From NCBI GenBank assembly GCA_001549895.1, contig AP014719.1:3720001-3784000 (forward strand): a stretch of DNA of 64,000 nucleotides, in the 5' to 3' direction. The notes below the pieces were generated by a model. That model was not told where the DNA came from. It did no database searches and saw only the letters and a program-made list of their open reading frames with translations. Of the stretch, positions 1 to 11,200 are shown one piece after another. Positions within the stretch are counted from its first letter, which is position 1. Every line of letters starts with the position of its first letter. The stretch comes from Arthrobacter sp. Hiyo8. Its GTDB lineage: Bacteria > Actinomycetota > Actinomycetes > Actinomycetales > Micrococcaceae. Both the position numbers and the translations under genes were made by a program.

Positions 1-1236
1 CGCTCCGAGTCCGGGATGATCACCAACCCCCTGACCATCCACCCGGAGGCCACCCTTCAGGAACTGGACGAACTGTGTTCGCGTTACCGGGTTTCCGGCC
101 TGCCCGTGATCGACACGGACGGCCGTCTGCTCGGTATCGTCACCAACCGCGACACCCGCTTCGTTCCGGAGTCCGACTTCCCGCTGAGGCTGGTCAGCGA
201 CGTCATGACCAAGATGCCGCTCATCACGGGCCACGTGGGCATCAGCCGCGAAGAGGCTTCGCACAAACTGGCCACCAACAAGATCGAGAAGCTGCCCCTC
301 GTTGACGAGCAGGGTCGCCTCAAGGGCCTGATCACCACCAAGGACTTCACCAAGGCCGAGCAGTACCCGCTCGCGACGAAGGACGAGGAAGGCCGCCTCC
401 GGGTCGGCGCAGCCATCGGGTTCTTCGGCGACGGCTGGGAACGGGCCATGGCCCTGATCGACGCCGGTGTCGACGCGCTTTTCGTGGACACCGCCAACGG
501 CCACTCGCAAGGTGTCCTGGACATGATCACGCGCCTGAAGTCGGATCCCGTCGCTGCCCACGTTGACATCATCGGCGGCCAGGCCGCCACCCGCGAAGGC
601 GCCCAGGCACTGATCGACGCCGGTGCCGACGGCATCAAGGTGGGCGTGGGCCCGGGCTCCATTTGCACCACGCGCGTTGTTGCCGGTGTGGGCGTTCCCC
701 AGATCACGGCTATCTACGAGTCCTCGAAGGCGGCCATCCCTGCCGGTGTTCCGCTGATCGCCGACGGCGGCCTGCAGTACTCGGGCGATATCGGCAAGGC
801 CCTCGTGGCCGGTGCCGACACCGTCATGCTCGGCTCATTGCTGGCTGGTTGCGACGAGTCGCCGGGTGAGCTGATCTTCGTGAACGGCAAGCAGTTCAAG
901 AGCTACCGCGGCATGGGTTCCCTGGGTGCCATGCAGTCCCGTGGCAAGAACACGTCCTACTCGAAGGACCGCTATTTCCAGGCGGACGTTTCCGGTGATG
1001 ACAAGCTCATCCCGGAAGGCATCGAAGGTCGCGTCGCCTATCGCGGCCCGCTCTCCTCGGTGGCGTACCAGCTGGTCGGCGGCCTGCGCCAGACCATGTT
1101 CTACACGGGTGCCCCGACCATCGCCGAACTCAAGGCACGCGGTAAGTTTGTGCGCATCACTGCGGCCGGACTCAAGGAGTCCCACCCGCATGACATCCAG
1201 ATGACCGTCGAGGCTCCGAACTACGGTTCCCGCTAG
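1..1236 (+). CDS. guaB: IMP dehydrogenase (5' end outside the window)
   Basis: Oxidises IMP to XMP with NAD+, the first committed step of GMP synthesis, in the cytosol. The reading frame is open from base 1, so the N-terminus lies outside the window; the first ATG at 16 is internal. The visible part starts inside the paired CBS domains (motifs LPVIDTDGRLLG and LPLVDEQGRLKG) and continues through the TIM barrel. The catalytic loop GPGSICTTR is present with its cysteine codon at 664-666, and the flap has GMGSLGAMQ. The frame is unbroken to the stop, which is followed by a strong hairpin terminator. A GuaB paralogue follows at 1385 and guaA lies at 6.4 kb. Confidence 0.97.
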   Translation, partial: RSESGMITNPLTIHPEATLQELDELCSRYRVSGLPVIDTDGRLLGIVTNRDTRFVPESDFPLRLVSDVMTKMPLITGHVGISREEASHKLATNKIEKLPLVDEQGRLKGLITTKDFTKAEQYPLATKDEEGRLRVGAAIGFFGDGWERAMALIDAGVDALFVDTANGHSQGVLDMITRLKSDPVAAHVDIIGGQAATREGAQALIDAGADGIKVGVGPGSICTTRVVAGVGVPQITAIYESSKAAIPAGVPLIADGGLQYSGDIGKALVAGADTVMLGSLLAGCDESPGELIFVNGKQFKSYRGMGSLGAMQSRGKNTSYSKDRYFQADVSGDDKLIPEGIEGRVAYRGPLSSVAYQLVGGLRQTMFYTGAPTIAELKARGKFVRITAAGLKESHPHDIQMTVEAPNYGSR

Positions 1237-1263
1237 GCGTAAATTCCTATCCCAGGCAGTTCC

Positions 1264-1312
1264 AAGCGAGCCCGCCACCTCCACTATGGAGGCGGCGGGC
1301 TCGCTTATTTAT
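1264..1312 (+). terminator. Rho-independent terminator after guaB
   Basis: A GC-rich inverted repeat, GCGAGCCCGCC..CCTCCA pairing with TGGAGG..GGCGGGCTCGC around a short CTA loop, is followed by a T-rich stretch (TTATTTAT). It lies 30 bases after the guaB stop. Confidence 0.85.
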
Positions 1313-1384
1313 CAGGCATTGCCTGTCGTCATGGTCTGCGTCACCCTGCCGGAACATCGCGCCGCACTGGGATAACCTAGAGCA

Positions 1385-2517
1385 GTGACTTACGAGATTG
1401 AGATTGGCCGTGGCAAGCGTGGGCGTCGTGCCTACTCCCTGGATGACATCGCGATCGTCCCCAACCGCCGGACGCGCGACCCCAAGGACGTTTCCGTCTC
1501 ATGGCAGATTGATGCCTACAAGTTTGAGATGCCCGTGATCGCCGCACCCATGGACTCCGCGATGTCGCCTGAAACGGCCATCGCGCTTGGGCGGCTGGGC
1601 GGCCTGGGCGTTCTGGACCTCGAGGCCTGTGGACGCGGTACGAAGATCCCCAGTCTGTGCTGGACGAGATCTCTGCCCTTGCGGATGAAACGGCCAGCCC
1701 GACGGTCACCCGGCGCATGCAGGAGCTCTACAAGGCCCCATCCAGCCCGAACTGATCACCACCAGGCTCGCGGAAATCCGCGCATCGGGCGTGACGGTGG
1801 CCGGCTCGCTGACACCGCAGCGCACCCAGGAACACTACAAGACCGTGGTGGCCGCCGGCGTCGACATTTTTGTCATCCGGGGCACCACGGTCTCGGCCGA
1901 GCACGTCTCAAAGAACCATGAGCCCCTGAACCTCAAGCAGTTCATCTATGAGCTCGACGTCCCGTGATCGTCGGCGGGGCTGCCGGCTACACCCCGGCTT
2001 TGCACCTCATGCGTACCGGAGCGGCCGGCGTCCTGGTGGGCTTCGGCGGCGGCGCAACGACTACCACGCGGCGCGCCTCGGCATCCATTCGCCCATGGCT
2101 TCCGCCATTTCCGACGTCGCCGCCGCCCGCCGCGACTACATGGATGAATCCGGCGGACGCTACGTGCACGTGATAGCCGACGGCGGCATGGGTACTTCGG
2201 GTGACATCGTCAAAGCCATCGCCATGGGCGCCGACGCCGTCATGCTCGGCAGCGCCTTGGCCCGTGCCGAAGAGGCCCCGGGCAAGGGCTGGCACTGGGG
2301 CCAGGAAGCCCACCACCTTGAGCTGCCGCGCGGCGACAGGGTCAACGTCGGCACCGTCGGTCCCCTCGAAGAAGTACTCTTCGGGCCGGGCCACCACACC
2401 AACGGCACGTCTAACCTGATCGGCGCGCTCCGCCGCTCCATGGCGACCACGGGCTATTCGGACCTGAAGGAGTTCCAGCGGGTCGACGTCGTCGTCTCGC
2501 CTTACTCGGGCCAGTAG
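1385..2517 (+). CDS. GuaB3-type IMP dehydrogenase family protein (frame broken four times)
   Basis: Actinobacterial relative of IMP dehydrogenase; the in vivo reaction of this subgroup is not something the sequence settles. Restoring one base near 1626, 1738, 1962 and 2076 (each a C or G run) gives one continuous protein of 378 residues, the usual size. It starts at GTG 1385. It keeps the barrel features VIAAPMDSAMSP, VIVGGAAGYTPA and IADGGMGTSGDIVKA, but lacks both CBS domains. The loop that carries the catalytic cysteine in GuaB reads IRGTTVSAEH, without cysteine. It sits directly behind guaB. The breaks look like sequence errors rather than decay because the repaired protein is intact from end to end. 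Confidence 0.88.
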
Positions 2518-2617
2518 CTCCCGCTCGGGCCGCTTTAGCGCAGGCGAAAACCCTGCCCAAGCCGCTGGACAAGAAGTAGTGTGGGGAACTACGGGCTTGT
2601 GCGATGGGAGGCGTCCA

Positions 2618-4376
2618 ATGAGCAGTGTTGCAGATGGTTCGCAAAGGATTGATGCATCAACCGGTGCGTTGAGTCCGGAGGCGCGGGAAAGATCCATCGA
2701 AGTCCTCAGGGGAACCACGGAGCCTGGCAAGGAACTCGACATCCTCATCGTCGGGGGAGGCGTAGTGGGGGCCGGTGCGGCGCTGGACGCGGTGACCCGC
2801 GGTTTGTCGGTGGGCATTGTCGAGGCCCGGGACTGGGCTTCCGGCACGTCGTCACGGTCTTCGAAGCTGATTCACGGCGGCTTGCGTTACCTGGAAATGC
2901 TCGACTTTGCGTTGGTCCAGGAGGCCCTCCAGGAACGTGGTTTGCTGATCCAGCAAATCGCCCCACACCTCGTGCGCCCGGTTCCGTTCCTGTATCCGCT
3001 GACCCGGCGTTTCTGGGAGCGGCCTACGTTGGTGCCGGCATCTTCCTCTACGACACGCTTGGCCTCACCTCCGGCCACAGCCGCGGCGTACCCATGCACA
3101 AACACCTCTTCCGGCGCGGAACACTGCGGGCAGCACCCAGCCTCAAGAGCGATGCCTTCGTCGGCTCCATCCGCTACTACGATGCACAGGTCGACGACGC
3201 CAGGCTGGTGGTCAATGTCGTCCGCACGGCCGCACATTACGGAGCGCATGCCGTGAACAGGATGCGCGTGGTGTCGTTCGTGCGGGAGGGCGAACGCGTG
3301 GTCGGCGCCAAGGTGGAAAACCAGGAAGACGGCAGCATCATCGAAGTCCGCGCCAAGCAAGTGGTCAATGCCACCGGAGTCTGGACGGACGAGACCCAGG
3401 CCATGGTGACGGATCGCGGCCAGCTCAAGGTCCGTGCATCCAAAGGCATCCACCTTGTGGTCCCGCGCGACCGCTTCCAGTCCACGGTCGGATTGATCCT
3501 GAGAACTGAAAAATCCGTGCTGTTCGTCATTCCTTGGGGGCGGCACTGGATCATCGGCACAACGGACACCGACTGGAAGCTTGACAAGGCGCATCCTGCA
3601 GCGTCTACCAAGGACATCGACTATGTTCTTGAACACGTCAATCGTGTCTTGAAGCGGCCCTTGACCCGTGAGGATGTCGAAGGTGTCTACGCCGGACTGC
3701 GTCCGCTGCTGGCGGGGGAGAGCGACTCCACGGCCAAACTTTCACGCGAACACGTGGTGGCGCACCCGGTTCCAGGCTTGGTGGTGGTTGCGGGTGGAAA
3801 GTTCACCACGTACCGGGTCATGGCGAAGGACGCGGTGGACGAAGCGACCCGGGCCATGGACGAGCGCGTGCCGGCGAGCTGCACCGATACCATCCCCCTC
3901 CTGGGCGCCGAGGGATTCAAAGCCGCGTGGAACAGGCGGGGAAGAACCGCCGACGAGGCCGGGGTCCACGTTGCCAGGGTGGAACATTTGCTCAACCGCT
4001 ACGGCTCCATGACCCGGAAGTCCTCGCTATCATCAAGGACAACCCGGCGATGGCGGAGCCGCTGCCGGGGGCAGACGACTATTTGGCGGCAGAGGTCGTC
4101 TATGCCGCGACCCATGAGGGTGCCCGGCATGTCCATGACGTCCTGACCCGGCGCACCCGCATCTCGATCGAGTCGTGGGACAGAGGTGTTTCCGCGGTCC
4201 CTGTTGTCGCTAAGCTGATGGGAGAAATTCTTGGCTGGAGCGATGCGCAGCGGGAAAGCGAAATCAAGCACTACCTGGCCCGGGTGGAAGCTGAACGGCT
4301 CAGCCAACAGCAGCCCGACGATGAATCGGCCGATGCTGCGCGCATGGGCGTCGATGACATCGTTCCCCTCCGCTGA
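2618..4376 (+). CDS. glpD: Aerobic glycerol-3-phosphate dehydrogenase (two frame breaks)
   Basis: FAD enzyme that oxidises sn-glycerol 3-phosphate to dihydroxyacetone phosphate at the membrane, passing electrons to quinone. The start is ATG 2618, about seven bases after a GGGAGG ribosome-binding site; the longer frame from 2579 has no such site. An N-terminal FAD-binding Rossmann motif (ILIVGGGVVGAGAALDA) is followed by the family signature SSRSSKLIHGGLRYLE. The C-terminal DAO_C-type domain (MTREVLAIIKDNP onward) becomes visible only after repair. One lost base near 3023 (GGCCCTAC read as GGCCTAC) and one near 4016 restore 586 residues, normal for GlpD. It is followed by a PTS IIA gene. Confidence 0.93.
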
Positions 4377-4415
4377 GCGGCCCGGGTTGGCTGGCCACAC
4401 TGGAGGGAAAACGAC

Positions 4416-4904
4416 TTGGCGGAACCACTGGACCCGTATGATGCCGAACTAACCACGCCGGAGACCGTCATCCTTGAGATGGAAGCGGTAGACAAAACAG
4501 ATGCCGCGGGCCAGCTCGCCGAACGGCTGTACGCAGCCGGGCGCATCACGGACCTTGAGGGCTTCCTCGAAGTCGTCAACTCGCGCGAGCACCAACTTGC
4601 TACCGGGCTGCCGGGCGGCATTGGCCTTCCGCATGCCCGCAGCGAGTATGTGTCCAGGGTCTCCATCGCTGTTGGTGTCACCAAATTCGGTCATTCGTTG
4701 GACTTCGGCGCCAGCGACGGACCGGCCACGTTGGTCCTGCTCATCGCTACGCCCGCCAGCTCATTCTCGGACCACCTGGAAGTCCTCGCGACCTTGGCCC
4801 GCTCGCTGTCCAAGGAATCGTTCAGGGAATCCCTCCGGCGCGCCCACGATCCCGAAGTCATCGCCGAACTGATCAACTCCAGCTTGGTTTTCTTCGACCA
4901 CTGA
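4416..4904 (+). CDS. PTS EIIA component, fructose/mannitol type
   Basis: Cytoplasmic phosphocarrier of the sugar phosphotransferase system that passes phosphate from HPr to an EIIB. It starts at TTG 4416 behind GGAGG at about 4402-4406. The protein has 162 residues, the usual size of a stand-alone IIA of this class. The phosphorylated histidine lies in GIGLPHARS (about residue 73). No EIIB or EIIC gene lies next to it, so its transporter is elsewhere or it has a regulatory role. It follows glpD by 39 bases, suggesting co-transcription; a role tied to glycerol metabolism is inference only. Confidence 0.88.
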   Translation: MAEPLDPYDAELTTPETVILEMEAVDKTDAAGQLAERLYAAGRITDLEGFLEVVNSREHQLATGLPGGIGLPHARSEYVSRVSIAVGVTKFGHSLDFGASDGPATLVLLIATPASSFSDHLEVLATLARSLSKESFRESLRRAHDPEVIAELINSSLVFFDH

Positions 4905-4962
4905 GGAAGGGGCAGGCCCTCCCGTTTAGCTGTTCTACAGCTTGACGAAGTACGGTTAAGGG

Positions 4963-5805
4963 GTGTTGAAAACCGCTCTGAAGCCCCGCTGGATCGCAGG
5001 ACTTGTCTTTGCGCTCCTGCTCTCCGGGGTGTTTGTGCTGCTCAGCCAGTGGCAGTTCGGCAGATCCACCCAGAGCGACGCCTCCGTTGACGACCCCGCT
5101 GTGGAGCAGGTCAAGCCGCTTACCGGGGAATTGCAGCCTGGAACGTTCTTCCCGGGTTCGGCGTCGGACCAAATGGTCAGTGCCAAGGGTAGTTACGATC
5201 CCACCAAGCAGGTCCTCGTGGAGGGCCGGCTGCTCGCAGGGCAAAAAGGGTACTGGGTAGTGACCGCGTTTGCGGTCGACGGAGCACCTGTCCTCCACGG
5301 CGTCGGCGCAACCGGAAAGACGTGGATCCCCGTGGCCCGCGGCTGGGTCGCCGATCCCGCCCAAGCCGGTCCGCCGCCGTCGGGCACCATTGAACTGACC
5401 GGACGGCTCCTGCCGTCCGAGGCGCCGGTGCCAAACGTCGACGCCGGAGCGGGACGCGCCTCTGCGGTCTCCGTCGCGGAACTCATCAACACGTGGGACG
5501 TCTCGAGCTATCCCGGCTTCGTCGCCGCGACGTCGGAAGTATCCGCGGGCAAGACCCTCGAACTTCCAGCGCAGCTGAAGCCCTTGAATATCCCGGCCCA
5601 ACCACCCAACCAACAGATCAACTGGCTCAACCTTTTCTACTCCGTGGAATGGGTTGTCTTTGCAGGATTCGCCCTCTACATCTGGTGGCGCATGGTGGCC
5701 GATGACTACCGGCGCACCCTTGAAGACGACGAGGAAGAGCCCGACGACGAACACCCGTCAGACGATTTGCCAGCAATTACCAAGCCAGAACAGGTAAAGC
5801 CATGA
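4963..5805 (+). CDS. SURF1 family cytochrome oxidase biogenesis protein
   Basis: Membrane protein of the SURF1/Shy1 family, which assists assembly of the aa3 cytochrome c oxidase. It starts at GTG 4963. A transmembrane helix near residues 9-28 is followed by the family sequence FVLLSQWQFGR, a large extracytoplasmic domain, and a second helix near the C-terminus (VEWVVFAGFALYIWWRM). The tail is very acidic (DDEEEPDDEHPSDD). The stop overlaps the start of the next gene by four bases (ATGA), so the two are translationally coupled. Length 280 residues, normal for actinobacterial members. Confidence 0.9.
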   Translation: MLKTALKPRWIAGLVFALLLSGVFVLLSQWQFGRSTQSDASVDDPAVEQVKPLTGELQPGTFFPGSASDQMVSAKGSYDPTKQVLVEGRLLAGQKGYWVVTAFAVDGAPVLHGVGATGKTWIPVARGWVADPAQAGPPPSGTIELTGRLLPSEAPVPNVDAGAGRASAVSVAELINTWDVSSYPGFVAATSEVSAGKTLELPAQLKPLNIPAQPPNQQINWLNLFYSVEWVVFAGFALYIWWRMVADDYRRTLEDDEEEPDDEHPSDDLPAITKPEQVKP

Positions 5806-6320
5806 TTGAGCCCAAACCGGCCATCCAGCCCGAACAGTCCGGAGAATCCGCCGCGAAGCCAAGGGCGGCCAAGAAGCGCCGCTTCGGCGGAACGACGGCG
5901 CAGATCCGCTCGGCCCTGAAGTTCTACAAAGTCATGGCTTACCTCACCGGCACCATGCTGTTGCTTCTGTGCGCCGAACTCGTCGCGCGCTATGTGTTCG
6001 GCGTGTATCTCTTCGCCGGCGGTACCAATGCGATCACCGGTCAGCCTTTCGGTTTCGGATTCGCCGACGCCGAGTCCAAGGCGGTCCTGGGCGGGGTCAA
6101 CGTTTCCGTGGGGGTCCTGATCGTCCACGGTTGGATGTACGTGCTGTACCTCATCTCGGATTTCCGCTTGTGGTCGCTCATGCGCTGGCCGTTCACCAAG
6201 CTCGTCCTGCTCGCCTTGGGCGGCGTCGTCCCTCTCATGTCCTTCATCGTGGAGAAGAAGTTCCACTCTGAGGTAGAGATGGAACTCGCCGCGAATCCGC
6301 AGGCCTCCAAGCGCTACTGA
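5802..6320 (+). CDS. DUF3817 integral membrane protein
   Basis: Small membrane protein of 172 residues in the actinobacterial DUF3817 family, function unknown. A charged N-terminus (residues 1-35, KPRAAKKRRF) precedes three hydrophobic stretches: YLTGTMLLLLCAELVARY, a central one around VLIVHGWMYVLYLISDF, and LVLLALGGVVPLMSFIVEK. It overlaps the SURF1 gene by four bases and lies upstream of guaA, a common actinobacterial arrangement. No enzymatic motif is visible. Confidence 0.85.
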   Translation: MIEPKPAIQPEQSGESAAKPRAAKKRRFGGTTAQIRSALKFYKVMAYLTGTMLLLLCAELVARYVFGVYLFAGGTNAITGQPFGFGFADAESKAVLGGVNVSVGVLIVHGWMYVLYLISDFRLWSLMRWPFTKLVLLALGGVVPLMSFIVEKKFHSEVEMELAANPQASKRY

Positions 6321-6441
6321 CGGGCGTGGTCCGGCGGTCACTGTGAGATCGCTAACGTCGGACTGGTTCCGGGGCTGATTTCCGGGCTTCACGACCGCCT
6401 TCAAGGTGCACCGGGGCATCCCGGCAAAGTAGGCTGTTACG

Positions 6442-8044
6442 GTGACTACTCCCACCGCACCCTTCAGTTCTGAAGCTCAGACTTCCCAGAAGCCGGTGCT
6501 GGTTGTTGACTACGGTGCCCAGTACGCGCAGCTGATTGCCCGCCGCGTCCGTGAAGCGAATGTGTACTCGGAAATTGTTCCGCACACGTTCACCACCGAG
6601 CAGCTTCTGGCCAAGAACCCGGCAGCGATCATCCTCTCAGGCGGACCTTCAAGCGTTTATGCCGAGGGTGCCCCGAAGGTTGGCGCGGACCTTTTCGAGG
6701 CCGGCGTCCCGGTCTTCGGTATTTGCTACGGCTTCCAGGCCATGGCGAACGCGCTCGGCGGCAAGGTCGCTCAGACCGGTCTGCGGGAGTACGGCGCCAC
6801 CGAGGCCACCACCGTCGGTGAGGCGCGCTCCATCCTTGCAGGTGTCCCGGACTCCCAGAACACCTGGATGAGCCACGGAGACTCCGTTCACGAGGCTCCT
6901 GAAGGCTTCGAGGTCCTGGCGACCACCGCCGGAGCACCTGTGGCTGCTTTCGCGAACGAAGAGAAGCATCTCTACGGCGTGCAATGGCACCCGGAAGTAA
7001 AGCACTCCGTCCACGGCCAGCAGGTTCTGGAAAACTTCCTGTTCAACGGGGCAGGCCTGAAGCCGAACTGGACCACAGGCAACATCCTGGACGAGCAGGT
7101 GGACCGGATCCGCCGGCAGATCGGCGATTCCAAGGTCATCTGCGGCCTCTCCGGCGGCGTCGACTCGGCCGTTGCCGCAGCCCTCGTGCAGCGCGCCGTT
7201 GGCGATCAGCTGACCTGCGTCTTCGTGGACCATGGCTTGCTGCGCGAAGGCGAAGCCGAACAGGTCGAGCGTGACTTCGTTGCCGCTACCGGCGTCAAAC
7301 TCTACGTCGCCAACGAGCAGGAGCGTTTCCTGTCCGCCCTGGCCGGGGTCAGCGATCCCGAAACCAAGCGCAAGATCATCGGCCGCGAGTTCATTCGTGC
7401 GTTTGAGGAAGCAGAGCGGGCCATCATTGCCGAGGCTGCGTCCGAAGGCGAGAGCATCAAGTTCCTCGTCCAGGGCACCCTGTACCCGGACGTCGTCGAA
7501 TCCGGCGGCGGCGAAGGTGCCGCGAATATCAAGAGCCACCACAACGTGGCGGCCTTCCCGAGGACCTGCAGTTCGAACTCGTTGAACCGCTCCGCGCGCT
7601 GTTCAAGGACGAGGTTCGTGCCGTGGGCGCGCAGCTCGGCTTGCCGCAGGAGATCGTCGGACGCCAGCCGTTCCCGGACCCGGCCTCGGTATCCGCATCG
7701 TCGGCGACGTGACCAAGGAACGGCTCGACCTCCTTCGCAAGGCGGACGCGATTGCGCGGGCTGAACTCACGGCGGCCGGACTCGACAATGACGTCTGGCA
7801 GATGCCTGTCGTGCTGCTGGCCGACGTCCGCAGCGTTGGCGTGCAGGGCGACGGCCGCACCTACGGACACCCGATCGTGCTGCGTCCGGTTTCGTCCGAG
7901 GACGCCATGACCGCCGACTGGTCGAGGCTTCCGTATGACCTCCTCGCCAGGATCTCCAACAGGATCACCAACGAGGTTGATGGCGTCAACCGCGTGGTAC
8001 TTGATGTCACCAGCAAGCCGCCGGGAACCATCGAGTGGGAATAG
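6442..8044 (+). CDS. guaA: GMP synthase, glutamine-hydrolysing (two frame breaks)
   Basis: Converts XMP to GMP with glutamine and ATP, completing the route begun by guaB. GTG start at 6442. The class I amidotransferase domain carries the nucleophile in FGICYGFQ and the QWHPEV motif. The ATP-pyrophosphatase domain follows with the PP-loop LSGGVDSAV, then the GMP-synthase dimerisation domain ending KPPGTIEWE. One lost G near 7549 (HHNVGGLPEDL) and one near 7677 (FPGPGLGIRIV) restore 534 residues. The breaks fall in universally conserved motifs of an essential gene, strong evidence that they are sequence errors. Confidence 0.95.
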
Positions 8045-8051
8045 CATTCTG

Positions 8052-8093
8052 AGTGACCGGCCTCTGTTCCAGGGGCCGGTCACTTTGTTTTTC
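8052..8093 (+). terminator. Rho-independent terminator after guaA
   Basis: A 15-bp stem, AGTGACCGGCCTCTG with CAGGGGCCGGTCACT (one G-U pair), with a 3-base loop, is followed by TTTGTTTTT. It starts eight bases after the guaA stop. Confidence 0.92.
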
Positions 8094-8223
8094 CCCTGAA
8101 ATCAGCGCCAATTTGCCTTTCCACCAGTGTTGCGGTGCGGACTGCCGGTCGATTCCCGCTACCCTCGAAAGTATGCCGATTTGGTCCAAGTCGTCTCGAG
8201 CTATAACAGAAAAGAAGGCAGCG

Positions 8224-11200
8224 GTGTCAGTAGGTCAAAGCCACGAAGAGAGCTCCATAGAGCTTCGGAAATGGCTGTCGGGGCTCAAGCCCGTGACTGG
8301 CGCGGACACCATGCTGCGCTTCGTCAAGACGCCGGAAGGGTCGATAGACCTAAGCAACGGCCACCCCTCAGGCCTGGCACAGCTCCTCGCCGGACGTCGG
8401 ACCCGTCTTTCCACCTTGATCCGGGATCGCCAGCAGTATCTTGTTGCCGCGCGTGCAGCCAGGAACCTTCGCTCAAAGATTTTCGAACTGGGAAATGACC
8501 GGGGAATCGACGCCGGCTATCTCTCCTGCGGCACGGTCGTGTGGACGTCGGCGGTGGGAGGAAACCCCAACGAGTCTCCGCCCCCGTCATGTTGGCAGCC
8601 ATCTCACTCACGGCGCGGCCGGGCGAAGACGACTACGAGCTGCAACTGACCGAGCAAGCGGGCATCAACCCCGCGTTGGTCCGGCATTTGAAGACCGTCC
8701 ATGGAATCGTCTTTGACGTCAACGCCGTGAGCCGCATGGCCTACAACACCGCGCGCCTTGACCCGCTGCCGGTCCTCGACCGTCTTGCCACACTGGTACA
8801 ACCGATCCACGGTGCCGAAGTAACCCCAATCTCCTCATCACGACGTTGGCGGATCTGTCCGGGAACTTGGACGACCCCTGGATCAACGAGAACAGCAGCG
8901 TCGTTGCCTCCCTGTTTGAAGCCGCCAACGGCGGCGATGTGGAACCCGAACCCATCAAGTCCGGACGGTTCCCGAACCTCGACGAGCGCGACCCGCCGAA
9001 GAATCGCTGCTCCTGGACGCGGACTCGGATCAGCAGTACGTCGTGGATGCCGTCCGGGCAGGGGACTCGCTCGTGGTGAGCACCCCACCAGGCAGCGGCC
9101 AGACCCAAACCGCGATCAACGCCATCGGTGCCCTCGTCAACGAGGGGAAGTCGGTGCTTGTGGTGGGCGACCGGCGGGCGAGCCTCAACGGCCTGGCCGG
9201 CCATTTTGAAGCCCTTGGCCTTGAATCGATGCTGTTCAGGCCAGGCAACGGTGCCACGCCCCAGCAGCTCAAGGGTCAACTGATCAGCGCGATTATCCGC
9301 AACGAGAAGTCGCTGGAGCCGCAACTCGCGAATCTCCACAAGACCTTGACCGAGCACCGCCATGCACTCATGGACCACGTCGCGTCTTTGCACAACGTAC
9401 GCCAGCGCTGGGGGTGCTCGCCCTACCAGGCAATGCAGTCGCTCGCGGAGCTCACCTCGATCCACCCTGCCCCCGCTACGACGGTGCGCTTGAAGCGCAG
9501 CGTGCTGGACAATATCAAAGACCGGGCCGAGCTGGCCGAGAGACTGCGCCGCGCTGCGGAGCTTGGCAGCTTCAGCCGTGAATCGACGTCGAGCCCTTGG
9601 TACGGGGCCCGCCTGGTCACGCGCAAGGAGACCGAGGAAGCCCAGCAACTGGCCAGGAGTGCCGCCGAACAACTTCCCCGGTTGCGTGAACGGATGAACC
9701 AGGTTGCGGAGCACTCCGAAATCCGGCTTGGGGCGAACTTCGCCGAATGGGGCGCGCAGCTTGAACTCTTGATGGCGGTCCGGGAGAGCCTGGACAAGTT
9801 CACCCCGGATATTTTTGACCGGCCGGTCCACGACCTGATTTCGGCCACCGCTACCTCCGCTTGGCGCCGTGAGCGGGGAGTCGAGATGCCCTCGATGCAG
9901 CGCTCCCGCTTGCGTCGTGTGGCAAAGGAATATGTCCGCCCCGGTGTCCACATTGCGGATCTGCACAGCTCCTTGGCGCTCGTTCAGGAACAGCGGGCAC
10001 TGTGGGCCCAGTACGCGACCACCCAGCGCCATCCGGCAGTGCCCTCCGGACTTGCCGACCTCGGCGCGAGCTACCGCGAACTGGACCGGGATCTCCGCCG
10101 CTTGGGCGATTGCCTCCAACACACCGCGGCCGGCGGCGACCTCCACGCGACGCGCTACGAGGATCTCATGGAGCGGCTTGAGCGCCTTGTGGCGGACACC
10201 GGCACTTTGGAGACACTCCCGGAGCGCACCCTTCTGGTCGAGAACATGCGCGAGCACGGACTCGCCGAGCTTCTTGCTGACCTGGCTGAACGCGAAGTGC
10301 CTGCCGAATCTGTTGCCGCGGAACTGGACCTCGCCTGGTGGCAGTCCGCCCTGGAAGCGATGATCAGCGGTGACGACTACCTCGCGATGTCCGACGGCGA
10401 TTCCCTTCGCCGTCTCGAAGCGGAGTACCGCCTGGCGGACCACGCGCACATTGCCAGCGGGGCCGCGCGCCTGCGGTGGAAACTTGCCGAAATGTGGCGG
10501 GCTGGAATCGCCGAACACCCCCGCCAATCGGAGCTCCTGCGGAACCTGATCAAAGACGGCCGCGTTACCCTGTCCGCGCTCAGTGCCCAGGCGCCCGCCC
10601 TTGTGTCCCGCTTGGTTCCGGTGTGGTCCATCAGTCCGTACCTGCTGACGAGCCTCTTGCCCGCAGAACAAAAATTCGACGCGGTGGTGATTCTCGATGC
10701 CGAGAGCACATCGTTGCAGGCCGTCCTGCCGGCCATTGCCGGGCCCAGCAAGTGGTTGCCTTTGGCGACGCGAAGATCGCCAATGCCCGCACTTTCAGCG
10801 TCGCCGTGGAGCCACCCATGGCCGGAGCCGCAAGCCAAGACACCGTGGACAGTGCATTCAATGCCCTGGCCCGGGTCCTGCCCACCTGGCAGTTGAACTG
10901 GGTGTATCGCGCGGTCGACGAAGATCTCGTGCTGCAGTTGAGCAAGAACTACTACAACGGTGGCCTTCGCCGGCTGCCGGACGGGCAGTCCGTAACCGGG
11001 TTGGACCGCTCGGTGGTAGTTGAGTACATCCCGGATGGTACTGGCCTTCCCGGGGCGGATCACGAAGGTGTCGAATCGGTCGCCGCGGAAGTGAACCGTG
11101 TGGTTGACCTGGTGTTTCAACACGCCAGTCTGCGGCCAAGGACCTCGCTCGCCGTGGTCACCGCAAGCCTGCGGCATGCCGCAAGGATCGGCGAGGCCAT

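Noticed and set aside
1385..2517. Pseudogene call for the GuaB3-like gene and the other frame-broken genes
   Set aside because: Breaks are uniform one-base losses in G/C runs and also hit essential genes; repaired proteins are full length.
8719..10671. 650-codon open frame on the minus strand opposite the helicase-like gene
   Set aside because: It is a codon-phase shadow in GC-rich DNA; its translation has no family motifs, while the plus strand holds a coherent protein.
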